A stretch of 9,868 bases of DNA from NCBI GenBank assembly GCA_002402085.1, contig NVVB01000085.1, positions 10,596 through 20,463 on the forward strand. Reading direction: 5' to 3'. Below are positions 1 through 5,270 of this stretch, piece after piece. How positions within the stretch are numbered: position 1 is the stretch's first letter; every line of letters starts with the position of its first letter. Both the position numbers and the translations under genes were made by a program. This DNA comes from Gammaproteobacteria bacterium (lineage in GTDB: Bacteria > Pseudomonadota > Gammaproteobacteria > Pseudomonadales > UBA3067). Below the pieces are notes generated by a model. That model worked only from the letters and a program-made list of their open reading frames with translations. It did no database searches and was not told the origin of the DNA.

Positions 1-690
1 GGACGCACCTACGCATCAATCAACGGTTCCTTTCAAGCAGACATTGGCGGCTCTCTAGGGCTGCCTGATTCAATTTCAGAAGAGGATTTCACAGCCTTTT
101 TAACTGGCTCCCCTCTAGATCCCACTACAGTGAGCGCGATCATTGCAGCCGTTAGTGCTGACCCATTATTAAGTGGGTTTGTTGGCCAACTCCAAGCAGA
201 CCCGGTGGCAGGTGCTGCCCTGTTTGAAATATTCAGCCTTACCAAATTTGACGTCGAATACTCCGACATTGGGTTGACCTACGACAACGGCCGACTTCTA
301 GTCTTAGCAGAAGCCACAGACCTGGATTATGGCGATGTTGATTTAACGCGTATTTACGCAGGCAACGTCACCGTTGGCTACCGATTCAATGAGTGGCTTC
401 CATACGCTGGCGTCAGTCGCACCTACACTACTGATGAAGCGGACTTCACCAAAAGCTTCGGCCCTCTTATCGCCTCCAGCCTTGAATCCATTGGCTTTGC
501 ACCATTGGAGCAAACCACCTATTCAACCGGTTTACGCTGGGATGTTAAGCAAGGTGTTTCCGTCAAAGCACAATGGGATCACATCACCAATTTAGCGGGC
601 ACTCAGGGCTTACTGACTGGCTCAGAAATTGGTGCAATCCCAGACAACGGCATAAACATCTATTCACTTGTTATCGATGCAGTCTTTTAA
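1..690 (+). CDS. Porin-like outer-membrane beta-barrel protein, C-terminal part (5' end outside window)
   Basis: The frame is open from base 1 to the TAA at 688-690, giving the last 229 residues of a protein that starts upstream. The second half alternates polar and hydrophobic residues in short strands rich in Tyr, Gly and aromatics (for example around YAGNVTVGYRF, WLPYAGVSRTY and TGLRWDVKQGVSVKAQW), as in membrane beta-strands. The last residue is Phe (VIDAVF), the usual C-terminal signal for the BAM insertion machinery. Residues about 15-75 are less strand-like, Ala/Asp/Leu-rich and may form a long loop or plug. A strand-by-strand porin family cannot be assigned from this fragment, so substrate is unknown. 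The next gene begins 19 bases after the stop on the same strand and is probably cotranscribed. The barrel call is an inference from pattern; the reading frame is certain. Confidence 0.75.
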   Translation, partial: GRTYASINGSFQADIGGSLGLPDSISEEDFTAFLTGSPLDPTTVSAIIAAVSADPLLSGFVGQLQADPVAGAALFEIFSLTKFDVEYSDIGLTYDNGRLLVLAEATDLDYGDVDLTRIYAGNVTVGYRFNEWLPYAGVSRTYTTDEADFTKSFGPLIASSLESIGFAPLEQTTYSTGLRWDVKQGVSVKAQWDHITNLAGTQGLLTGSEIGAIPDNGINIYSLVIDAVF

Positions 691-709
691 AGTAAAGGAA
701 CTATTGATT

Positions 710-1141
710 ATGTTATTTAGGTTAATTAGAAATGGATTGCTCGGGCTATGCCTATTCTCTTCAAGTGTATTGGTCGCGGCGGACATCGTAGTGGTGGTCC
801 ATCCGTCAAATTCCATCGATTCTATAAGCAAAGAGGACAGTGCAAAAATATTCCTGGGTAAGCTAAAAAGCTTTACCAATGGAAAGTCGGCGATCCCACT
901 GGATCAACAAGAAGGCGCGAAAGAGAGAACAAGTTTTTATTCCAAAGTGGCAAGAAAATCGGACTCTCAACTGAAATCATATTGGTCACGATTGATTTTT
1001 ACTGGCAAAGGCCAGCCACCAAGAACCGTGTCCAATAGCGATGAAGTAAAAGCCGCAATTACAGCGAATCCTAATATGATTAGCTATATGAGCGTCAACG
1101 AAGTAGATAGCTCCGTTAAAGTTATCCTACAAATCCCCTAA
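710..1141 (+). CDS. Small exported PstS-like substrate-binding-domain protein (copy A)
   Basis: This 143-residue protein has a Sec signal peptide: a basic start (MLFRLIRNG), a hydrophobic core, and a likely cleavage site after VAA at about residue 24. The mature part of about 119 residues resembles the small PBP-like-domain proteins often annotated as phosphate ABC transporter substrate-binding proteins. Recognisable stretches are IFLGK (47-51), SAIPLDQ (60-66), FYSKVA (76-81), SYWSRLIFTGKGQPPR (90-105) and VDSSVKV (132-138). It is less than half the length of a true PstS (roughly 320 residues), and I see no phosphate-site motif, so the ligand is unknown. I chose the ATG at 710 because AAAGGA lies ten bases upstream and the signal peptide starts cleanly there; an in-frame TTG at 668 would overlap the porin gene. 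No ABC permease or ATPase gene is adjacent. It is paralogous to the protein at 1469-1921. Confidence 0.85.
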   Translation: MLFRLIRNGLLGLCLFSSSVLVAADIVVVVHPSNSIDSISKEDSAKIFLGKLKSFTNGKSAIPLDQQEGAKERTSFYSKVARKSDSQLKSYWSRLIFTGKGQPPRTVSNSDEVKAAITANPNMISYMSVNEVDSSVKVILQIP

Positions 1142-1154
1142 CCACATCTAGGCT

Positions 1155-1184
1155 CATTGGCTCGCGACATATAGCGGGCCAATG
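1155..1184 (+). terminator. Hairpin after copy A, possible Rho-assisted terminator or mRNA end stabiliser
   Basis: CATTGGC at 1155-1161 pairs with GCCAATG at 1178-1184. The stem continues inward through a T-G wobble and CGC/GCG to 11 pairs around an eight-base loop. It starts 13 bases after the stop of copy A. No clean T-run follows, so this is not a classical intrinsic terminator. A C-rich, G-poor tract follows instead (1185-1283), which would suit Rho loading or 3'-end protection. The structure is seen directly; the role is inferred. Confidence 0.5.
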
Positions 1185-1378
1185 CTCCTCTCCCGCCTGT
1201 TATTTATCTATTTATTTTCCTACCCCTCGCCACCTTTCCCACTCCTGCCTTCTTACTACTCTCTTTATTCCCCGCCTCATCTGTGTAAATCTATTGGCCG
1301 AGATTCCCCAACATCTTCCTAATAGGCCGCAGCACAACTACAAACATCGCCCTGATCCCGACATTCCGACCGATGGCC

Positions 1379-1406
1379 TTGAGAATCCCTCAAGCACTGC
1401 TATAAA
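1379..1406 (+). promoter_or_regulatory. Candidate sigma-70 promoter for copy B
   Basis: TTGAGA (1379-1384) and TATAAA (1401-1406) are separated by 16 bases. Each hexamer differs from consensus at one position. The expected transcription start is near 1413, giving a leader of about 55 bases before the ATG at 1469. The inverted repeat CTTGAG-AATCC-CTCAAG (1378-1394) overlaps the -35 box and could be an operator. Prediction by eye; no start site has been mapped. Confidence 0.55.
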
Positions 1407-1468
1407 AAAAAGACTTTCTATTAAACGCAGTTTGAACCCATCACTCCCAGTCAATGAGGAACAGCGCA

Positions 1469-1921
1469 ATGAGAATAAAACAAACAATAAAAGCAGGCAG
1501 CGGGTTAATCTTTGCTGCTTTTTTTATCGCCTTTTCCAGCATTAATTTTGCTAATGCTTCTACCGTCGTAATCGTCAGTAAAGACAGTCCAGTCACCCAA
1601 CTGACTCAACACCAAGTAAGACAAATCTTCCTAAAACAAAATAAATACTTCCCAGGAGGCTCTTCGGCTATACCGATTGATCAAACCGCCAACAGGGTCA
1701 TCAAGAAAGATTTCTATCAATCAGTCGCGCATATGACCGGCGCGCAATGGATGTCTTATTGGTCAAAATTAGTATTTACTGGCAAGAAGAACCCGCCACG
1801 GCTTTCTGCAGACAGCACGGGTGTTGTAAAACTAGTGGCCAGCGGTAATCACTTCATTGGCTACATTGATTCAGAGTCGGTCGACAATCAAGTGAAGGTG
1901 GTTTATGCGCTACCCAACTAA
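1469..1921 (+). CDS. Small exported PstS-like substrate-binding-domain protein (copy B)
   Basis: This 150-residue protein is a paralogue of the one at 710-1141. It has a signal peptide with a basic start (MRIKQTIK), a hydrophobic core and a probable cleavage site after ANA at about residue 30, leaving about 120 mature residues. Matching landmarks are IFL (53-55), SAIPIDQ (66-72), FYQSVA (82-87), SYWSKLVFTGKKNPPR (96-111) and VDNQVKV (138-144), in the same order and at similar spacing as copy A. The ATG at 1469 is preferred over the in-frame ATG at 1454 because GAGGAA (1456-1461) lies seven bases before it and nothing similar precedes 1454. A candidate promoter at 1379-1406 suggests it can be transcribed apart from copy A. 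Likely periplasmic and solute-binding by family resemblance; the ligand is unknown. Confidence 0.85.
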   Translation: MRIKQTIKAGSGLIFAAFFIAFSSINFANASTVVIVSKDSPVTQLTQHQVRQIFLKQNKYFPGGSSAIPIDQTANRVIKKDFYQSVAHMTGAQWMSYWSKLVFTGKKNPPRLSADSTGVVKLVASGNHFIGYIDSESVDNQVKVVYALPN

Positions 1922-1953
1922 CTGTACAGAATAAAACCAGCCAATAAAATGGC

Positions 1954-1985
1954 AAAAAAAAGCCCGCATAAAGCGGGCTTTTTTT
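1954..1985. terminator. Bidirectional intrinsic terminator between convergent genes
   Basis: GCCCGC (1962-1967) pairs with GCGGGC (1973-1978) around a five-base ATAAA loop. Eight A residues precede the stem and seven T residues follow it, so both strands see a hairpin followed by a U-run. It lies 32 bases after the copy B stop and 17 bases beyond the stop of the convergent SDR gene, and should end both transcripts. Confidence 0.92.
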
Positions 1986-2002
1986 GTGCTTAAAGATCAA
2001 TA

Positions 2003-2911
2003 TTACTTGTTCATATGTTGAAGCAATAAACCCATCTCTTCAGTGGCACTCTTAGGCACTATATACCCTTCTTCGTTACGAATCTCATCGAAACTGTCGC
2101 GGATTTTCTCCAAAGTAAGGTCTTTGTCAAAAATACCTTTAGTAGCCCCAACAAAAATTCGGCCTACACGACCAGCCGCAGCGGAATAGATCTCCCCAGT
2201 AACAGGGCAGCTTTCATGCGCAAGAAAACCAACAATAGGTGACACTAAGGAAGCGTCCATATTGAATTGATCGCCCATAGGGCCCATCAAATCTTCAGTC
2301 ATACGCGTCTTAGCACCTGGCGCTAATACGTTTGCTTTAATATTGTACTTAGCGCCTTCAATGGCCAACACATTGGTCAAGCCAACGATGCCCATTTTAG
2401 CCGCGCCGTAGTTAGTTTGGCCAAAGTTACCAAACAATCCAGCCGCAGACGAAGTATTGATAATACGGCCGTATTTTTGCTCGCGCATAAGATCCCACGC
2501 CGCTTGTGCAACCCATGTGCAACCTTTTAAATGCACATCAAGGACCGGATCAAACAACTCTGGTGTCATTTTACGGAAAGACTTATCTCTTAAAATCCCA
2601 GCATTATTGATCACGATATCGACACGACCAAACGCATCCAGTGCAGTTTTAATAATGCCAGCAGCGCCTTCAGGCGTCGCTACAGTATTACCGTCGGCTA
2701 CGGCTTCGCCGCCAGCTTCTTTGATTTCAGCAACGACAGTGTCGGCAGGTCCAAGAGAGCCATCAGCTCCTCCAGCAACACCACCACCCAAATCATTAAT
2801 AACAATTTTAGCCCCACGGGATGCTAATAAAAGCGCATGAGATCGGCCTAAGCCTCCTCCTGCTCCAGTGATAACTGCAACTTTACCGTCGTATCTTAAT
2901 TCGTCTGACAT
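2003..2911 (-). CDS. Short-chain dehydrogenase similar to the (3R)-hydroxyacyl-CoA dehydrogenase domain of multifunctional enzyme type 2
   Basis: This 302-residue Rossmann-fold enzyme has the classical SDR landmarks: TGAGGGLG at 15-22 for cofactor binding, Asp40 at the end of beta-2 (favouring NAD over NADP), NNAG at 102-105, and Ser155, Tyr168 and Lys172 of the catalytic set. DVHLKG at 125-130, with His at the usual Asn position, and YGRIINTSSAAG and FGQTNYGAAK are characteristic of the peroxisomal HSD17B4/MFE-2 dehydrogenase domain. The extension past residue 240 (AAAGRVGRIF onward) also matches that family and exceeds a 250-residue SDR. The expected reaction is NAD-dependent oxidation of a 3-hydroxyacyl-CoA; no hydratase or SCP-2 domain is fused. 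The ATG is preceded by GAGAGG at a normal distance. It follows the DUF35 gene after 176 bases and may be read both from the upstream genes and from a weak internal promoter. Substrate is not determined. Confidence 0.9.
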   Translation of the reverse strand: MSDELRYDGKVAVITGAGGGLGRSHALLLASRGAKIVINDLGGGVAGGADGSLGPADTVVAEIKEAGGEAVADGNTVATPEGAAGIIKTALDAFGRVDIVINNAGILRDKSFRKMTPELFDPVLDVHLKGCTWVAQAAWDLMREQKYGRIINTSSAAGLFGNFGQTNYGAAKMGIVGLTNVLAIEGAKYNIKANVLAPGAKTRMTEDLMGPMGDQFNMDASLVSPIVGFLAHESCPVTGEIYSAAAGRVGRIFVGATKGIFDKDLTLEKIRDSFDEIRNEEGYIVPKSATEEMGLLLQHMNK

Positions 2912-2966
2912 AATCGACCTCTCTTCTTAATATTATTTTCAAGCGAGTCTTTGGCTCATTTCCCAG

Positions 2967-2995
2967 ATCAAAACGGGCTTTATCGGCGCTGACAA
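2967..2995 (-). promoter_or_regulatory. Possible internal promoter for the SDR gene
   Basis: Read on the minus strand, TTGTCA (2995-2990) and TTTGAT (2972-2967) are 17 bases apart, matching sigma-70 consensus at five and four positions. Transcription would begin near 2960, leaving a leader of about 50 bases to the ATG at 2911. The -10 box is mediocre, so this is a weak call. Confidence 0.35.
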
Positions 2996-3043
2996 CTCAG
3001 TTATTCGCCAAGCGACCGCAATACAAATCCAGGAGTTATACAA

Positions 3044-3071
3044 CTGAAGCGCTACTCACGTAACGCTTCAG
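3044..3071 (-). terminator. Hairpin just after the DUF35 gene, partial terminator or processing site
   Basis: CTGAAGCG (3044-3051) is perfectly repeated in inverse at 3064-3071. After one mismatch, TAC/GTA extends the stem to a TCAC loop. It lies 16 bases past the DUF35 stop on the minus strand. The bases that follow on that strand (TTGTATAAC) are only weakly T-rich, so full termination is doubtful. It could set relative levels of the upstream pair and the SDR. Confidence 0.5.
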
Positions 3072-3087
3072 CGACTTGCAGATCCAT

Positions 3088-3480
3088 CTAGGCAAGCTCA
3101 AACACTGGCATGTGCCGCCCACCAGGCAACTCATCCCACGTTAATTGAACTTTATCACCCACTTTAACTTCAGTCGGATCGCAATTGACGATTTCAGTCA
3201 TCATTCGCGCGCCTTCTTCAAGGTCAACCAACGCAACTGCGTACGGTACTTTAGCCATAGGCATACTGGGCTTATAAACTACAGTGACCGCGTATACTTC
3301 GCCTTTACCTGGAGACTCACGCCATTCAAGCGTATCTTCCAACGTATAAGGAGAAAGTTGTCGAGGGTAATGAATTGGCTTATTTGCAGTGGTACACCAT
3401 TGCATTAGCAACTTTTTCTCGCGAGTGGCTTCCCAGAACGGCTCCGCGTGAGGAGATGTTCCCATAATCATTCGGCTCAT
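3088..3480 (-). CDS. DUF35-type OB-fold protein, partner of the thiolase-like protein
   Basis: This 130-residue protein matches the DUF35 OB-fold family, whose members pair with thiolase-like proteins in acyl-CoA and steroid side-chain metabolism. The N-terminal region (PFWEATREKKLLMQW, 14-28) and the YPRQLSPYT segment (38-46) correspond to the rubredoxin-like entry. The OB-fold follows from about residue 50 (GKGEVYAVTVVYKPS, then VPYAVALVDLEEG). Usual members bind zinc with four Cys in this entry; here only Cys29 is present, so zinc binding is probably lost, as in some other branches that carry a YPR..SP version. The ATG at 3480 is chosen because GGAGG lies seven bases upstream and it overlaps the preceding TGA as ATGA, implying translational coupling. 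A start at 3519 would add 13 residues inside the thiolase gene. It probably forms a complex with its neighbour and helps bind acyl-CoA (inferred from the family). Confidence 0.87.
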   Translation of the reverse strand: MSRMIMGTSPHAEPFWEATREKKLLMQWCTTANKPIHYPRQLSPYTLEDTLEWRESPGKGEVYAVTVVYKPSMPMAKVPYAVALVDLEEGARMMTEIVNCDPTEVKVGDKVQLTWDELPGGRHMPVFELA

Positions 3481-4673
3481 AATGTATCCTCCGTTCCCAA
3501 GACTATCGTTGATGCGCAAGACAACACGCCGCCCATGCCGTGGGCTACGGCGATATTTACATCAGGCACTTGGCGAGCACCACACTCTCCTCGTGCTTGC
3601 CTTACCGCTTCTACGATCAAGAACATACCGTACATGCCTGGATGGGTGTAAGAAAGCCCCCCACCATTGGTATTCACTGGCAAGCTACCGCCTGGCCCGA
3701 TTTTACCGTCTTCAACAAACGCTCCGGCTTCGCCTTTTTCGCAAAAACCTAGGTCTTCTAAAGATAAAGCAACAGTAATAGTAAAGGAGTCGTATGATTG
3801 TAATACGTCAACATCGCTCGGTTTAATACCCGCCATATTGAACGCATCACGACCAGAAATCACACCCGGTGTCGTAGTAATATCGGGCATTTCTGAAATC
3901 ATCATTGCGTGATCATGAGCAGTACCACCGCCCAAGACATAAACAGGCTTCTTCTTAAGATCTTTCGCTCGTTCTGCACTTGTCATAACAAATGCACCCG
4001 CGCCGTCGGTCACTAAGCAGCAATCTAGACGATGCAGGGGAGTCGAAATCATCGGGGAATCAAGTACGTCTTGAATTGATAGAGGGTCTCTGTAACGAGC
4101 GCGCTCGTTCATAGACGCCCATTCACGAGTAGACACCGCAATTTGCGCTAACTGTTCTGAAGTCGTGCCATAGATCGCTTGATGTCGAGATGCCGCTAAG
4201 GCATAAGCGCCTGCTGGCATAACGTTAGCATAAGGCAGTTCCCACTCAACCATAGGCATTGGATTTTTAGAGTCCATCATGCCCATCATTTGGGACATGT
4301 CCCCTAAGCCTTTACCGCGTGCCCGTGGTGTTGCTGCATACACAGAGACAACCACTTCCGCCATACCACAAGCAATCGCCGCAGCGGCTTGTTGTACATG
4401 CACTTCAAAGCTGGATCCGCCAGTCATGGTGGTGTTAGTCCAACGTGGGGTAATACCAAGGTGTTCTGCCAACTCCATGGAAGGCATCATAAAGCCAGTG
4501 GCACAAAGCCCGTCTACATCGGAGATGTCTAAACCGGCATCGTCCAACGCTTCTTTAATCATTTGCATTTCGAGAACACGTTCGGGTATTCCAAGCACAC
4601 CAGTAGGAGAAACTGCGTCAGCAACTCCAACAATGGCAGATTTACCGCGTACGTAGGATGGATCGTAAGCCAT
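3477..4673 (-). CDS. SCP2/Ltp2-type thiolase-like protein lacking the nucleophilic cysteine
   Basis: This 398-residue protein has the thiolase fold of the sterol-carrier/lipid-transfer branch. An N-terminal AIVGVADA-like strand leads to the active-site region at 81-90, where true thiolases have Cys-x-Ser-Gly but this protein has GGSS (85-88), so the acyl-accepting Cys is absent. Downstream, YDSFT (294-298), NTNGGG (334-339), THPGMYG with His344 (343-349) and HGMGG (378-382) occupy the other active-site loops; His at 378 instead of Cys is usual in the SCP2 branch. In the related Ltp2-DUF35 and Sal-type pairs, such proteins perform retro-aldol cleavage of side-chain acyl-CoAs, and that is the best guess here. 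The start has AAGGGA a few bases upstream. Its last codons overlap the DUF35 gene by four bases. Thiolytic activity is unlikely. Substrate (steroid, bile-acid-like or branched acyl-CoA) is not shown by the sequence. Confidence 0.88.
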   Translation of the reverse strand: MAYDPSYVRGKSAIVGVADAVSPTGVLGIPERVLEMQMIKEALDDAGLDISDVDGLCATGFMMPSMELAEHLGITPRWTNTTMTGGSSFEVHVQQAAAAIACGMAEVVVSVYAATPRARGKGLGDMSQMMGMMDSKNPMPMVEWELPYANVMPAGAYALAASRHQAIYGTTSEQLAQIAVSTREWASMNERARYRDPLSIQDVLDSPMISTPLHRLDCCLVTDGAGAFVMTSAERAKDLKKKPVYVLGGGTAHDHAMMISEMPDITTTPGVISGRDAFNMAGIKPSDVDVLQSYDSFTITVALSLEDLGFCEKGEAGAFVEDGKIGPGGSLPVNTNGGGLSYTHPGMYGMFLIVEAVRQARGECGARQVPDVNIAVAHGMGGVLSCASTIVLGTEDTL

Positions 4674-4741
4674 GATCGTCCCTTTTTTATTTAACTGAAG
4701 TTATTAATTCTTATTGAATGCCAAACAGCCTTTTTCGCTGG

Positions 4742-4785
4742 CCTAATCCAACCCACTTCTTAATGTTGGATCAGCACGAATTAGG
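4742..4785 (-). repeat. Nested inverted repeat in the putative thiolase leader
   Basis: ATCCAAC (4746-4752) pairs with GTTGGAT (4765-4771) around a 12-base loop. An outer CCTAAT (4742-4747) matches ATTAGG (4780-4785), sharing two bases with the inner arm. It lies 69-112 bases upstream of the thiolase start codon. It may be an RNA hairpin or a protein-binding dyad; role unknown. Confidence 0.45.
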
Positions 4786-4840
4786 TCGGAAATAGAAAGG
4801 AAATACCCAGCTATTTGTTCAGCAAATAATAGTTCCGGAT

Positions 4841-4881
4841 CGCAGGCTACGGGATCTACTTAATTTTTACAAGTACCTGCG
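4841..4881 (-). repeat. Inverted repeat with nine-pair stem in the putative thiolase leader
   Basis: CGCAGG-C-TAC (4841-4850) pairs with GTACCTGCG (4873-4881), with one bulged C and a 22-base loop. No T-run follows on either strand, so it is not an intrinsic terminator. It lies between the PsrA-like palindrome and the thiolase start. Confidence 0.4.
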
Positions 4882-4990
4882 AGTCACTTTTCGGCATATT
4901 AAGCATGTTTTTTTACCCACCCTATGTCTTTGGTATCTAACAATATTTTATACGATTTTGCCCCTACAAGGCGGATTTTATTGTTATCAA

Positions 4991-5006
4991 TCAAACGCTT
5001 GTTTGA
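4991..5006. promoter_or_regulatory. PsrA-like palindromic operator
   Basis: TCAAAC-GCTT-GTTTGA is a perfect 6+4+6 palindrome. It fits the published PsrA recognition pattern (G/C)AAAC-N2-4-GTTTG/C. PsrA is a TetR-family regulator that responds to long-chain fatty acids and controls beta-oxidation genes in pseudomonads and related gammaproteobacteria. The site is about 320 bases upstream of the thiolase start. Motif match is seen; regulation of this block is inferred, and another TetR-family protein could bind the same shape. Confidence 0.5.
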
Positions 5007-5187
5007 AGCTCAGCAACACCAACCCACCTGTCCACAAGCGACAATAATCCTATTACAATACTGTAAATTAGATTATGTATTGACGTAAAGCGAAGGGCTT
5101 AACACCGGCCAATGGGGCGTTAAATATGCTGTGATGGAGACCAAAAAAGGTCGTATACAAGAGGGTTTCGTAGACGGCATTGAACGC

Positions 5188-5228
5188 AAAAAGGGGGCGC
5201 TTGGCCTCATAAACCGCCAAGCGCTCCC
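5188..5228 (-). terminator. Intrinsic terminator of the AraC-family gene
   Basis: Bases 5193-5205 pair with 5216-5228 in a 13-pair GC-rich stem (core GCGCTTGGC/GCCAAGCGC, one G-T wobble) with a ten-base loop. On the minus strand it is followed directly by TTTTT (5192-5188). It lies 42 bases beyond the AraC stop and should separate that transcript from the thiolase block. Confidence 0.88.
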
Positions 5229-5270
5229 CAGCTAAAACACTAAAGAGTTAGAACACTAATGAATCAAATA

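Larger units (their letters stand above)
1142..1468. other. Gap between the two paralogous binding-protein genes
   Basis: This 327-base stretch holds no convincing gene. In order it contains the hairpin at 1155-1184, a strongly pyrimidine-biased plus strand at 1185-1283 (17 purines counted in 99 bases, only about six of them G), an unremarkable segment at 1284-1377, and a candidate promoter with an overlapping inverted repeat at 1378-1406. The open frame that crosses 1294-1545 has no ribosome binding site and runs into the downstream gene in another frame, so I do not call it. Confidence 0.8.
4674..5270. other. Long non-coding stretch upstream of the thiolase block
   Basis: These 597 bases lie between two minus-strand genes. 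They hold the AraC-gene terminator (5188-5228), a small palindrome TTACA-ATAC-TGTAA (5053-5066), a PsrA-like palindrome (4991-5006), and two larger inverted repeats (4841-4881 and 4742-4785) that would sit in a long leader of the thiolase mRNA. I found no convincing -35/-10 pair for the thiolase genes. A 33-codon plus-strand frame at 5134-5235 lacks a ribosome binding site and overlaps the terminator; I treat it only as a possible remnant. Confidence 0.75.

Noticed and set aside
668..709. Upstream TTG/ATG starts for copy A
   Set aside because: They lie inside the porin gene, have no ribosome binding site, and would put a polar stretch before the signal peptide; ATG 710 has AAAGGA at good spacing.
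1454..1468. Upstream ATG for copy B
   Set aside because: No purine-rich site precedes 1454, whereas GAGGAA lies seven bases before the ATG at 1469.
1142..1468. Pho box controlling the PstS-like genes
   Set aside because: No pair of CTGTCAT-like repeats at the right spacing is visible here, so phosphate control is not supported from this sequence.
1294..1545. Plus-strand open frame between the paralogues
   Set aside because: No ribosome binding site, low-complexity composition, and it overlaps the well-supported copy B in another frame.
2457..2840. Open frame antisense to the SDR gene
   Set aside because: Entirely within a gene with full catalytic motifs on the other strand; the composition is that of a shadow frame.
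3481..3519. Longer start for the DUF35 gene
   Set aside because: It would add 13 residues inside the thiolase gene and bypass the GGAGG site and ATGA overlap that fit a start at 3480.
4279..4656. Open frame antisense to the thiolase-like gene
   Set aside because: Shadow of a clearly coding minus-strand frame; no family resemblance.
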